DNA of 64,000 nucleotides, taken from positions 1-64,000 of the forward strand of contig JAFQES010000018.1 in assembly GCA_017398945.1 (NCBI GenBank), in the 5' to 3' direction. This stretch comes from Bacilli bacterium. GTDB lineage: Bacteria; Bacillota_I; Bacilli_A; RF39; UBA660. Below, one piece after another: positions 48,992 to 57,513 of the stretch (the first letter of the stretch is position 1; the number at the start of each line of letters is the position of its first letter). The position numbers and the translations under genes were made by a program. Below the pieces are notes generated by a model. The model had not been told where the DNA came from. It was given only the letters and a program-made list of their open reading frames with translations, and did no database searches.

Positions 48992-50047
48992 TTAGATTTC
49001 AAATTTATAAGTAAGATCATTCATAGATGAAGTTGGTACATATCCCGCTGGCGCTTTAACTAAATCTGGTAAACGATTTACAATACTAGCGCATGTAAGT
49101 TCCACTGTTGCTGGTCTTTGTACTTTTACAGTTGTATCGGGTTCTCCCACAATTGTCCATTCATTGATATCAAATTCATCTGGTGCATATACTTTTCCAA
49201 CACATTTAGTTTCTAAAATGATTCCTTCTTCAGTTTCCGTTGTTACTACTGCACTCATTCCGGTGGCATCTCCTGCTTTAATTGTCATTCCTAAAGTACT
49301 TGATTCAATATCTTTATCATATGTTTCCGGAACACATTTTTGCGTTTGACTTTTTACCGTTAAACCAAGTTTTTCACATAACCATCCATTTACATTCCAC
49401 ATATAGCTTGGAGCATACACTCCATCATCAATTAATTTTTGTCTTTCCTCATCGCTCATTCTATCAACACTGGCAATTTTTTCATCAAACTCATCCAACG
49501 TTAAACCTGCTCCATGAGCTTCTGCCAATGCAATACCATAATCTTCAACATTGTACCAAGACTCCCCAACAATCTTTTTAATACTTTGTGTTGCTCCACA
49601 AATTGAAGTTACTAATTGTCCCCAGAAAATATCTTGGTATCCACTTCCAGTAATAGTACAATTATTTTCTTTAGCCAATTTATCTATTTCAGCAGTTAAA
49701 TTCGGGTTGGAATTTCCTGAAAAGAAAGCTTCCTCGCAAGTTGTAATAGCATTAATTCCTAACTCAGCACATAATAATGCCGCATCTTTAATATCACTTA
49801 ATAAACTCATTGTTGTTATAATACAAGCATCAGGTTTTAATTTGCTTAATACTTCTCTTGCATTAGATACATCTTCAACTACAACACCTTTATCTTCACA
49901 TTCAATAATACTTCCAATATCTTTTCCTATAACATCCGGATTAATATCCAATGCTCCTACTATAGTTCCCCCCTTTTCATATACATACCTCATTGTATAT
50001 TTACTCATTTTTCCGCAACCATACTGAACAATTCTTAAATTACTCAT
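48992..50047 (-). CDS. 2,4-diaminopentanoate dehydrogenase-like (Ord) oxidoreductase
   Basis: 351 residues with a DapB-type NAD(P)-binding N domain: IVQYGCGKMSKYTMRYVYEKGG, IVGALDINPDVIGKDIG; later TGSGYQDIFWGQL and GESWYNVEDYGIALAEAHGAGLT. The C terminus has PATVELTCASIVNRLPDLVKAPAGY, as in 2,4-diaminopentanoate dehydrogenases of ornithine fermentation. No ornithine-degradation partner is present here, so the substrate is uncertain. ATG 50047 is chosen because it gives the family start and a GGAGAT site. GC is visibly higher than in the flanking genes, possibly a sign of acquisition. Confidence 0.7.
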   Translation of the reverse strand: MSNLRIVQYGCGKMSKYTMRYVYEKGGTIVGALDINPDVIGKDIGSIIECEDKGVVVEDVSNAREVLSKLKPDACIITTMSLLSDIKDAALLCAELGINAITTCEEAFFSGNSNPNLTAEIDKLAKENNCTITGSGYQDIFWGQLVTSICGATQSIKKIVGESWYNVEDYGIALAEAHGAGLTLDEFDEKIASVDRMSDEERQKLIDDGVYAPSYMWNVNGWLCEKLGLTVKSQTQKCVPETYDKDIESSTLGMTIKAGDATGMSAVVTTETEEGIILETKCVGKVYAPDEFDINEWTIVGEPDTTVKVQRPATVELTCASIVNRLPDLVKAPAGYVPTSSMNDLTYKFEI

Positions 50048-50132
50048 AAATTCATCTCCTATTCTATTAATATTATACCTCAAAAATTAGGACAAATTAT
50101 TAAAATCGTTTTTTCTTTACACAAAAAGACAA

Positions 50133-50984
50133 TTATTTTCTTTTTTCTTCTAACTTTTGTAAAAAACCACAAGTTTTACACAAATCACAAATAACTTTTC
50201 TATTTTCAAAATTTTCTTTAATTTCTATAGATTTAGCTTTATCTAATATTTCATCAAGTGATTCATTAAAAATATTTCCTAAAGGAATATCTCCATTATT
50301 ATCTAAACAACATGGCACAACTGTTCCATCCACCAAAATAGCAATTTGATCTTTTAACGCTAAACATCTCCCATTATTTATAAATGGTTTTTTATTTATA
50401 TCTGGCCATTCAAACTCTAAATCTTGATTTATAAAAATATCTTTTTTAACTTTTACAAATTCATTTTTTTCTAATTTTTTTTGTAAATTTTTCAAATTAT
50501 AATATTTTTCTATTTGTTCTAAAATATCTTTATTTTCATCAATATTATTCAAACTTTTATTATTCCATAATCGATATGAAATTATAATATTTTTTAAATC
50601 ATCAACGCTCTTAAATATTTTATTTAAATAGTCATTATTAAAATTTTCATTTTGTTTTATACTATGAAGTGAAAAATTAATTTGTCTTACACATCCACTA
50701 TTTTTTAATATTTCAACATTTTTATCAATTAACGTCCCATTAGTTGTAATATTAACTTTTAAATCATATTTTTTCACAATTCCTAAAAACTCTTTTAAAT
50801 TAGGATGTAATAAAGGTTCTCCTTTAACATGTAAACAAATTAATTTAGTATAACCTTTGACTCTTTTTATAATTTTTTCAAAATTATCTACACTCATAAA
50901 TTCTTATTTTCTTTTCGTAACAGGACAAAACTTACAATTTAAATTACATACATTTGTAATCTCTATATAAACTTTTTTAAACAA
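50133..50984 (-). pseudogene. Radical SAM/SPASM protein interrupted by an in-frame TAA
   Basis: From a TTG at 50984 after GAGG the frame reads FKKVYIEITNVCNLNCKFCP, with the canonical CxxxCxxC cluster motif (C13, C17, C20), then VTKRK and TAA at 50904-50906. The same frame resumes with EFMSVDNFEKIIKRVKGYT and continues to the end with KGEPLLHP, NITTNGTLI, CLALKDQIAILVDGTVVPCC and a SPASM-like tail CDLCKTC. Removing one stop would restore a ~283-residue protein. The 254-residue frame from 50897 alone lacks the radical SAM cysteines and would be inactive. Confidence 0.75.
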
Positions 50985-51039
50985 TTTAATACCTCACATA
51001 AACTTCTATTTACCTAAATTATACTATAAGTTATTTATA

Positions 51040-51070
51040 TAAAAAAGTTCATAATATCTAATTATGAACT
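51040..51070 (-). terminator. Terminator of the YtrA-type ABC operon
   Basis: AGTTCATAAT, loop, ATTATGAACT with a six-T tract on the - strand, overlapping the permease stop. Confidence 0.7.
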
Positions 51071-51860
51071 AATCAACATCTACGCCTTTTTTTAACAAAT
51101 TTAAATTTATTATATATCCAGCAACAAAAGTTACAAAATATATAGCAATAGATAAATATATTATTACTTTTAACATTTCTAAATTTATTATTTCATTTGT
51201 AACAAATAAATTCATTAAATCTTTATTAAATAGTGAAACAATAAATATTACCAAAAGTCCAAATATTTGAATAACCATGTAAGTGACAAATCCAAATAAG
51301 ACAGAATATCCAGTTTTAGCATTATTCATTTTGTGACCTAGTATTATACCAGTAAATCCTGCTTGTAATGTATTTACAAATTCAATAAAGAATATAAATA
51401 AGAAAATTAATACTATTTTTAAAACAGAAGTATTATAAATATTAACAACTGGTAATATAAGATTTTTCAATGTTTCCAAATTTTCTTTTGAATAATATGC
51501 TATAAATAGCGTTAATCCAATAATACATACACTTATAAATAAAGAAATTAGACTTGTAAGTACTTTTGATGCATATAAAGTACTCTTTTCAATTGGTAAT
51601 GTATGAGTTAAGTAAGATTCATCTTTATATAAATTTTCTTTAAATCTTACCCATAAACGTAATAGATTATTTACTAAAATATTAATCATCATTGAAATTG
51701 TCACACCACTACATATTTGACCAATAATATTCATAATAAAAGAATCTTCTATACTTAAAAATATTCTTGTTAAGACTGCAAAAAAGATTGCTAAACTATA
51801 AAAAATAATTAAAAATTTATAAATATTTTTCAAATCATATTTTAATAATTTTTTTAACAT
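51069..51860 (-). CDS. ABC-2 type transporter permease
   Basis: 263 residues, about six membrane helices (LIIFYSLAIFFAVLTRIFL, SLISLFISVCIIGLTLFIAYY and others) and a long basic segment RLWVRFKENLYKDESYLTHTLPIEKSTLYASK between helices, as in ABC-2 permeases of YtrB-linked systems. It overlaps the ATPase gene by seven bases; GGAGG precedes the ATG. Together with the GntR regulator and the ATPase it forms a complete three-gene exporter operon. Substrate unknown; related systems respond to cell-wall stress. Confidence 0.85.
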   Translation of the reverse strand: MLKKLLKYDLKNIYKFLIIFYSLAIFFAVLTRIFLSIEDSFIMNIIGQICSGVTISMMINILVNNLLRLWVRFKENLYKDESYLTHTLPIEKSTLYASKVLTSLISLFISVCIIGLTLFIAYYSKENLETLKNLILPVVNIYNTSVLKIVLIFLFIFFIEFVNTLQAGFTGIILGHKMNNAKTGYSVLFGFVTYMVIQIFGLLVIFIVSLFNKDLMNLFVTNEIINLEMLKVIIYLSIAIYFVTFVAGYIINLNLLKKGVDVD

Positions 51861-52549
51861 TTGAACATCCTCCTAAATATATCATCAATTGAACTATTCT
51901 CTTTTGTTCTTAATAGATCAGTATCAGATTGTAATATTATTTGACCATTATCTATAAATATAACTTCATCTAAAATTCTTTCAATATCAGCAATTAAATG
52001 TGTCGAGATTATAACACTTGCTCCATCATTAAAATTAGTAAGAATAGTATCAAGTATATAATCTCTTGTTGCAGGATCTACTCCACCTAATGGTTCATCT
52101 AAAATATATAAATCTGCTTTTCTGCTCATCACTAACACTAGTTGGACTTTTTCTTGCATTCCTTTACTCATCTTTGCTAATTTTAAAGTTGTATCCAGCG
52201 ATAAATCCTTAAGCAATTTTCTTGCTTTTTTAGTATCAAAATTATCATAGAAATCTTGAAAATACTCTATAACTTGATCAATAGTCATCGATTTATCTAA
52301 ATATGTTCTTTCTGGTAAGTAAGAAATAATCTTTTTACTATTAATACCAATCTTTTCACCGTTAATTAATATTTCACCTGATGATATAGTAAGTAGATCA
52401 TTTATTAATTTTATTAATGTTGTTTTACCTGTTCCATTTTTTCCTAAAAGGCCAATAATTTTTCCTCGAGGAATAGTTAAATTAACATTTTTTAAAATTT
52501 GTTTATTTCCAAAACTTTTATTTACATTAATACATTTTACTAAATCCAT
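51854..52549 (-). CDS. ABC transporter ATP-binding protein (YtrB-like)
   Basis: 231 residues. Walker A GLLGKNGTGKTTLIK (about 33-47), signature MSKGMQEKVQLVL in place of LSGGQ, Walker B LYILDEPLGGVD, and H-loop STHLI. The altered signature is typical of YtrB-type ATPases. Start codon directly overlaps the stop of the gntR gene. Pairs with the ABC-2 permease. Confidence 0.9.
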   Translation of the reverse strand: MDLVKCINVNKSFGNKQILKNVNLTIPRGKIIGLLGKNGTGKTTLIKLINDLLTISSGEILINGEKIGINSKKIISYLPERTYLDKSMTIDQVIEYFQDFYDNFDTKKARKLLKDLSLDTTLKLAKMSKGMQEKVQLVLVMSRKADLYILDEPLGGVDPATRDYILDTILTNFNDGASVIISTHLIADIERILDEVIFIDNGQIILQSDTDLLRTKENSSIDDIFRRMFKC

Positions 52550-52914
52550 TATTTATTTCCTCCTAAACTTTTTAAATATTCAATTGCTTTTTTCTTATCA
52601 AATCCAATGCTTAACATACTTGAAAAATACTTATTAGATAATTCATCTGCGTACCGTTTTTTATACTTGTCTATTAACTTCTTATCGGTAGTAACAAATT
52701 TACCATTAGTTCTTTCGGTATATATTAACTTTAAATTTTCTAGTTCTATTAAAGCTTTTTGCATCGTATTCGGATTAATCTTTGTTTGTAAAGCAAATTC
52801 TCTAACAGATAGTAAACGTTCTCCAGGTTGAATTTTCCCCGATATAATAAATATCTTTAATTGTTCAACAAGCTGAATATAAATTGGAATATTATTATCA
52901 AATTCAAAATTCAT
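52549..52914 (-). CDS. GntR-family regulator (YtrA type)
   Basis: 121 residues: winged-helix GntR domain IYIQLVEQLKIFIISGKIQPGERLLSVREFALQTKINPNTMQKALIELENLKLIYTERTNG in outline (residues 10-70) and a short helical tail instead of a large effector domain, which is the YtrA subfamily. It should repress its own operon. AGGAATAAAT precedes the ATG. The operator appears to be the palindrome at 52935-52956. Confidence 0.9.
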   Translation of the reverse strand: MNFEFDNNIPIYIQLVEQLKIFIISGKIQPGERLLSVREFALQTKINPNTMQKALIELENLKLIYTERTNGKFVTTDKKLIDKYKKRYADELSNKYFSSMLSIGFDKKKAIEYLKSLGGNK

Positions 52915-52934
52915 ATTTATTCCTTTCTGTTTTA

Positions 52935-52984
52935 TTGTATCACTTCATTAATACAATAATATATCATTAAATATTTTTTGTCAA
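52935..52984 (-). promoter_or_regulatory. Promoter and operator of the GntR-ABC operon
   Basis: TTGACA (52979-52984), 17 bases, TATTAT (52956-52961) on the - strand. The inverted repeat TTGTAT, ten bases, ATACAA (52935-52956) starts at the -10 box and covers the transcription start. This is a fitting site for the YtrA-type repressor encoded immediately downstream. Confidence 0.75.
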
Positions 52985-53006
52985 TAAAAAACAAGCCTTA
53001 TAAGAC

Positions 53007-53687
53007 TCATTTAATATATTCTTTACCTTCAAAGATTAATGATATAACATTTTTATCTTTATCAAATTTAAATTGGAATTCGCCCCTAACAGTAGCGCCA
53101 TAACTATTTTGACTATCAACATATGCTTGTAATGTTACTTCTCCTTTATCTTTGCTAAATTTCCATTCGCATAATGAAGGAAATTCAGCTGTAGATGGTG
53201 ATTTTAATAATTTTTTAATTTCTTGTTGTGCGAAGTATTGATAATCAGATTGTTCATCTACCGTCATTCTGTAATTAAATAAATTATCTAAAACTTGTCC
53301 ATTTTCATATAATACAGCACCCATAGTCATTTTTATTACTAATACATTTCCATCTTCTTTTATATTTATAATTATTGTGTTATTAGTATCATTTGTATCA
53401 TTACCATTATATGCAATTCTATAACCTTTATCAGTACCACCATTTAAATAATAATCGTCAAGTCCCTCATCTTTTGCTACTGCATTTATCTTTTCAACAC
53501 CAACATCTTCTAAAATATCTTCAATACTTTGTGCTTGTTCTTGTGTAATATTCATTTCATTAACTAATTTACTTAAACTCCCAATACCTTTACCACTTAA
53601 TTGAATAATCATTACCGGAATTACTACAACCGCAAATATAATAATTATCACTTTGAAAAATTTAAAGTTTTTTTGTTCTTTTTTCAT
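53007..53687 (-). CDS. Membrane-anchored exported protein of unknown function
   Basis: 226 residues with one N-terminal membrane helix (FFKVIIIIFAVVVIPVMII, about 9-27) and an extracytoplasmic part: ITQEQAQSIEDILEDVGVEKI, YNGNDTNDTNNTIIINIKEDG, LLKSPSTAEFPSLCEWKF and VRGEFQFKFDKDKN. The 'KSPSTAEFP' stretch recalls families of exported lipoprotein-like domains in Firmicutes. Function unknown. A partial inverted repeat overlapping its stop (about 52985-53010) is a possible terminator. Confidence 0.65.
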   Translation of the reverse strand: MKKEQKNFKFFKVIIIIFAVVVIPVMIIQLSGKGIGSLSKLVNEMNITQEQAQSIEDILEDVGVEKINAVAKDEGLDDYYLNGGTDKGYRIAYNGNDTNDTNNTIIINIKEDGNVLVIKMTMGAVLYENGQVLDNLFNYRMTVDEQSDYQYFAQQEIKKLLKSPSTAEFPSLCEWKFSKDKGEVTLQAYVDSQNSYGATVRGEFQFKFDKDKNVISLIFEGKEYIK

Positions 53688-53759
53688 TTATTTTACCATC
53701 TTTCTAATTTTCCATTAATATTATACCATATACCTCACATTAATTAAATATTACTATCT

Positions 53760-54785
53760 TTATAAAGGGCTATCTACCTTCCAATTGATAAAATCAATAA
53801 CTTTATTTTTTATCGCTTCCTCTTTGATAGGTGCAGGTTGATAATTATTTGTTTTCCCTGTATAAACATAACAAGGAATTATATTTGATTTTTCATCTAG
53901 CAATTTATTTGTTTTACTATCAATAGTAAGATTTATTTGATAAATAATCGTTCTATTTTCCGGAGTTTTATTTCCGCCATAGCAAAAGTTTCCTAAAGAA
54001 TATACAATTTCTTTGTTTTTATATATTTCTCTTGGTTGAAGCACATGTGGATGACTTCCAACAACAAGATCAGCACCATTATCAATTAATTTTCTAGTAG
54101 CCCTAACTTTCCATTCTTCCGGATGATGAATTCTTTCTTTTCCACCATGAAAAAATATTATTTGATAATCTGAATTTTTCTCTGCTACTTTTATTAATTT
54201 AATAATCCCATTTGCTTGCGACTCTCTCCATAATCCGTTGCAAATCACTGCTATAGTATAACTCCCCTTTTTAAAATACATAATATGAGCACCATCACCA
54301 TATTGCATATTTGCATTAGCAATTGCATTAATAGTATCTTGTTTTCCAATGGCTCCATAATCTCCGGTATGATTATTTGAAACTGATACTCCTTCTACAC
54401 TAGAAGTACTTAAAATATTTACATTAGAAGCACTAGATTTATACCAATATGCCGGACTATGATTTTTACCAACTTCTAATAATTTTCGATCACTTAAGAC
54501 ATTTTCTAAATTAACTATTGTAAAATCATCTTCATTAAAAATATTACTTACATTTTTTAAAAAATAAGACGCATCATTTTTATTAACATAATCATTAAAG
54601 CTACCAGGTGTGGTTTGATCTTTGTAAGAAGCTAACATTGTATCTCCAGCAAATGATAATTTTATAGAAAAATTTTTATTTTGATTTTCTTTTTCAATTT
54701 TATCATAATAGTACTTTGAAAGAGATATAGAACCAAAAAAATTTACAACAATTAGTATTAAATTAATCACTGCCTTTAGTTTCAT
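53760..54785 (-). CDS. CapA family protein (poly-gamma-glutamate-type metallophosphatase fold)
   Basis: 341 residues: an N-terminal signal anchor (LKAVINLILIVVNFFGSISL), then the CapA/PgsA domain with LSFAGDTMLASYKD (metal-binding Asp), NEDDFTIVNLENVLSD, VSVSNNHTGDYG and GADLVVGSHPHVLQP. CapA proteins take part in capsule or poly-γ-glutamate export in Bacillus, but solitary CapA-like genes are common and their substrate is often unknown. No capB or capC is nearby. ATG 54785 was preferred to a GTG three bases upstream. Confidence 0.85.
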   Translation of the reverse strand: MKLKAVINLILIVVNFFGSISLSKYYYDKIEKENQNKNFSIKLSFAGDTMLASYKDQTTPGSFNDYVNKNDASYFLKNVSNIFNEDDFTIVNLENVLSDRKLLEVGKNHSPAYWYKSSASNVNILSTSSVEGVSVSNNHTGDYGAIGKQDTINAIANANMQYGDGAHIMYFKKGSYTIAVICNGLWRESQANGIIKLIKVAEKNSDYQIIFFHGGKERIHHPEEWKVRATRKLIDNGADLVVGSHPHVLQPREIYKNKEIVYSLGNFCYGGNKTPENRTIIYQINLTIDSKTNKLLDEKSNIIPCYVYTGKTNNYQPAPIKEEAIKNKVIDFINWKVDSPL

Positions 54786-54902
54786 CACTAGCCACCTCAG
54801 CCAAACACCATATCTTATATTTTACATTTAATATATTACTATATTCATTATTTAAATTCAATAAACATTTTTTTGTTTTTTCAATCAAATTAAATTTAAA
54901 TT

Positions 54903-54936
54903 ATTTAAAACAAAGAAAAAAAGTGAAACTGAATTT
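54903..54936 (-). terminator. Terminator of the GNAT gene at 55017
   Basis: GTGAA...GAATTTC...CTTCAC hairpin with a T tract on the - strand. The flanking gap 54789-55016 shows nothing else. Confidence 0.55.
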
Positions 54937-55016
54937 CAGCTTCACTAAATATCCTAATGGGGCCATATTCTAATAGGCGTATAAATTACATTACTGTCCG
55001 ACTCTCGTATATTTTT

Positions 55017-55631
55017 TTATTTAATCTTTAATTGAGGATCTATTATTACTAAGCTACTATATACCTCTAAATTTTCGCTTATAGCTTTATCCACATCTAT
55101 CCAATAGTAATTAGTCAATTTATTATCATTTTCATCTATTTCAGTTTTTTCCAATATTCCACCTAACGATATAATAGATTTATTTGATCCTATATTATCT
55201 ACTGTACAATCAAGTAATATTCTTTTTTCACCAACTTTTTGTTCCTCTAATAATCCTAAATAAAGCTGTATTTTATTATAACCTTTTTGTCTTTCAGTTG
55301 GCCTTATATTATAACCAATATGACTTGCTCCTTTTTCCAATAATTCTTGTGATATATCATATCTGATATTTATCATACCAATAATTTTATTATCATTTTT
55401 ACGAATCAAAAAGAAAGTTTTGGATGGACATCGATTAATACTATATGCATAATCTTTATCTTTTCTTTTTTCCATTTCTATTAAAAATTCTTCATATGTC
55501 CAACCATCTAAACATTTATCCATACTGCCTGTACCATTTAATTCAGAATCAAATCGAACAAATTCATTTAAATATTCAAATGCTTCATTTTTTCTTTCAA
55601 TTGTTGGTTCTTCTAAATAAAATTTTTCCAT
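55017..55631 (-). CDS. GNAT-family acetyltransferase (YjcK/RimJ-like)
   Basis: 204 residues with IGMINIRYDI, SHIGYNIRPTERQKGYNKIQLYLGLLEE (acetyl-CoA loop RQKGY, about 112-116) and LDCTVDNIGSNKSIISLGGILE at the C terminus, typical of small-molecule or ribosomal-protein acetyltransferases. Substrate unknown. AAGGGAG precedes the ATG. Monocistronic, with tRNA-His upstream. Confidence 0.87.
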   Translation of the reverse strand: MEKFYLEEPTIERKNEAFEYLNEFVRFDSELNGTGSMDKCLDGWTYEEFLIEMEKRKDKDYAYSINRCPSKTFFLIRKNDNKIIGMINIRYDISQELLEKGASHIGYNIRPTERQKGYNKIQLYLGLLEEQKVGEKRILLDCTVDNIGSNKSIISLGGILEKTEIDENDNKLTNYYWIDVDKAISENLEVYSSLVIIDPQLKIK

Positions 55632-55675
55632 AGTAACTCCCTTTCACTTATATTGTCATTTTATCATACTTCAAA

Positions 55676-55716
55676 TAAAAAGCCCACTATCCTATTAGAA
55701 TATTGAGCTTTCTTAT
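55676..55716 (-). terminator. Terminator of tRNA-His
   Basis: Imperfect stem AAAGCTCAATATTCTAAT / AGGATAGTGGGCTTT followed by TTATTT on the - strand. Confidence 0.5.
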
Positions 55717-55750
55717 GTATCAAAACCCTAAAGGTTTGATTTCACAAAAC

Positions 55751-55827
55751 TGGGGCGAAATATGGGGATCGAACCCATGCATACCGGAGCCACAATCCGG
55801 CGTGTTAACCACTTCACCAATTCCGCC
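55751..55827 (-). tRNA. tRNA-His (GTG)
   Basis: 77-base cloverleaf on the - strand. The acceptor starts GGCGGAAT and ends ATTTCGCC-CCA; the extra 5' G (position -1) pairs with C73, the hallmark of tRNA-His. The anticodon arm CCGGATTGTGGCTCCGG carries GTG, and the T arm is TGGGTTCGATCCCCA. CCA is encoded. Confidence 0.93.
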
Positions 55828-55886
55828 ATGTGCATAAGTAATATATCAAATAATTTTAGAAAAATCAAGCAAACAAGAAAAAAATG

Positions 55887-56819
55887 TTAATTTATATCAT
55901 TTAAATTAACATTTTCATTTCTTATCATGTCTGCAAACTCAACTTTAAAGCGTTCTATTTCTTTTATTTTAGCATCTTCATAAATACTTTTAGTATTACA
56001 AATTGCTTTATAAAAATGCTTTAGAGTTGCAATATTTGAGTTATCAAACAAAGCATAAGTTAAGGCATTAGATAAAATAGTTAAACATATATCTGGGTAT
56101 CTACTAGCTATTTCATATATTCTTTTATATTCATCTGTCATTTCTACGATAAATGCCATTAATTTCTCTTTAATAAAATCTGTATAATTTACTTTAACTC
56201 CAATTTGTTTTTCTAATTTTGGTAAAGTTCCCATTAATATTTTTACTGTAGTTGGTTTATCGGCTTCACAAACATCAACTTTAGAAAAACGTCTTAAGAA
56301 GGCTCTATCTCTTAAAATATAATGTTCATACTCCTCAGTAGTAGTAGCTCCAATCATTTTAATTGAACCTCTATCCAAACCAGCTTTTAACATATTAGCA
56401 AAGTCAATTCCTCCAGTTTTACTTACAAGCAAATGAGTTTCATCTATAAATAAAATAGTTTTTTCCTTTTCTGCCAACTCTTTCATCAATAAATCTATTC
56501 TATTTTCGGTCAAACCTTCACTAGTAGTTGTTCCAATTAAACTAGTTATATTTATCTTGATAATTTTCCAACCCATTAATGCATTTGGAACTAATCCTTT
56601 TTGAATACGATAAGCTAAACCTTCTACTATAGCTGTTTTACCAATACCAGGCTTACCAACTAACAAAGCACTCTTTTCAGGTGTAAGCAACGTTAAAATA
56701 CATTGTTTTATTTCATTGTCTCTTAATATTGCTGGATCAGTAAAATACTCTTTAGCTGTCATATCTTCGCCATAACGCTCTAACATACTAAGTTTTTCAT
56801 TATCATCTAAAAATTCCAT
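55887..56819 (-). CDS. Single-module AAA+ ATPase related to ClpA/ClpB D1
   Basis: 310 residues. The start [29 protein letters not shown] and Walker [19 protein letters not shown] (about 55) resemble the D1 module of ClpB; Walker [12 protein letters not shown], and [21 protein letters not shown] mirrors the arginine-finger region. The protein stops after one module with a helical lid; there is no D2, M domain or N domain. It could be an adaptor, regulator or inactive relative of ClpB. GAGGAG precedes the ATG. Flanked by tRNA genes. Confidence 0.82.
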   Translation of the reverse strand: MEFLDDNEKLSMLERYGEDMTAKEYFTDPAILRDNEIKQCILTLLTPEKSALLVGKPGIGKTAIVEGLAYRIQKGLVPNALMGWKIIKINITSLIGTTTSEGLTENRIDLLMKELAEKEKTILFIDETHLLVSKTGGIDFANMLKAGLDRGSIKMIGATTTEEYEHYILRDRAFLRRFSKVDVCEADKPTTVKILMGTLPKLEKQIGVKVNYTDFIKEKLMAFIVEMTDEYKRIYEIASRYPDICLTILSNALTYALFDNSNIATLKHFYKAICNTKSIYEDAKIKEIERFKVEFADMIRNENVNLNDIN

Positions 56820-56878
56820 CTAATCAACTCCTCGTATGATTAATAATATTATACCATGTATTAATTAAAAATTGATAT

Positions 56879-56902
56879 AAAAAAACTACTCTATTGAGTA
56901 GT
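56879..56902 (-). terminator. Terminator of tRNA-Asn
   Basis: ACTACTC, loop, GAGTAGT and a T tract on the - strand. Confidence 0.75.
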
Positions 56903-56912
56903 AATTTTTAAA

Positions 56913-56988
56913 TGGCGCCCGATGTAGGACTCGAACCTACGACCTCACCGTTAACAGCCGTTCGCTCTACCGACTGAGCTAATCGGGC
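56913..56988 (-). tRNA. tRNA-Asn (GTT)
   Basis: 76-base cloverleaf on the - strand: acceptor GCCCGAT pairs with ATCGGGC, D arm GCTCAGTCGGTAGAGC, anticodon arm ACGGCTGTTAACGGT with GTT, T arm GTAGGTTCGAGTCCTAC, then GCCA with CCA encoded. Confidence 0.93.
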
Positions 56989-57042
56989 ATTACTCATTAA
57001 TTATATGCTACAAAAAGATTATTGTCAACAAAAAAAGTACTT

Positions 57043-57471
57043 TTATAAATACTTTTTTAATTCTTCTAGATTATTCTGTTCAGTCTTTAATAATCTTTTT
57101 GCTAAATCAACAATCTTTTTTGGAATATTCGGAATATTATTCAATTTTTCATTTATTTCAATAATCCCTTTATTAGTTCCTTCAATCATCATCTTAGCTA
57201 TACAAGAATCATTCGGTTCTTTTGACAATTCCATATTAGCCATAAAAGTAGTACTTACCCTAGCCATGGTATTTACGCCTTGAATATCTGCTTCTTCCTT
57301 TTTTAACAACTCAGTTGCTTGATTACAAACTTCTTCATATTGAACTCTTTGCTTTTCTAATAATGTTTTTAATTGTTTACCTTTAACTTTTCCAATTACA
57401 TTATCTATTCCTATTATACCCATTTGCGCATTTTTATACATATAATTTAAAAAATCTAAATCTTTTTCCAT
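57043..57471 (-). CDS. Small all-helical protein (four-helix-bundle type)
   Basis: 142 residues, predicted helical throughout: DFLNYMYKNAQMGIIGIDNVI, GKQLKTLLEKQRVQYEEVCN, IAKMMIEGTNKGIIEINEKLN and KKIVDLAKRLLKTEQNNLEELKKYL. Arrangement resembles ferritin-like or DUF892-style bundles, but no metal-binding EXXH pattern is visible. The ATG at 57471 has GGGTGAT upstream, and that ribosome site lies in the right arm of the hairpin at 57475-57513, so translation might be coupled to the hairpin's state. Family not recognised. Confidence 0.65.
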   Translation of the reverse strand: MEKDLDFLNYMYKNAQMGIIGIDNVIGKVKGKQLKTLLEKQRVQYEEVCNQATELLKKEEADIQGVNTMARVSTTFMANMELSKEPNDSCIAKMMIEGTNKGIIEINEKLNNIPNIPKKIVDLAKRLLKTEQNNLEELKKYL

Positions 57472-57474
57472 AAA

Positions 57475-57513
57475 AAATATCACCCACTACTATTATGGAT
57501 GATATTTTAAAAT
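57475..57513 (-). terminator. Hairpin after rnj, also covering the next ribosome site
   Basis: AAAATATCA and TGATATTTT arms with a 19-base loop between the rnj stop and the next start. The - strand T tract follows, but GGGTGAT, the ribosome site for 57471, lies in the descending arm. Confidence 0.5.

Noticed and set aside
49164-50027. Several + strand ORFs up to 158 residues
   Set aside because: They are opposite the 2,4-diaminopentanoate dehydrogenase-like gene, whose higher GC leaves fewer stops; no ribosome sites or family resemblance.
50904-50906. Programmed readthrough of the TAA in the radical SAM gene
   Set aside because: TAA is the strongest stop, and no recoding element or downstream structure is visible; mutation or sequence error is simpler.
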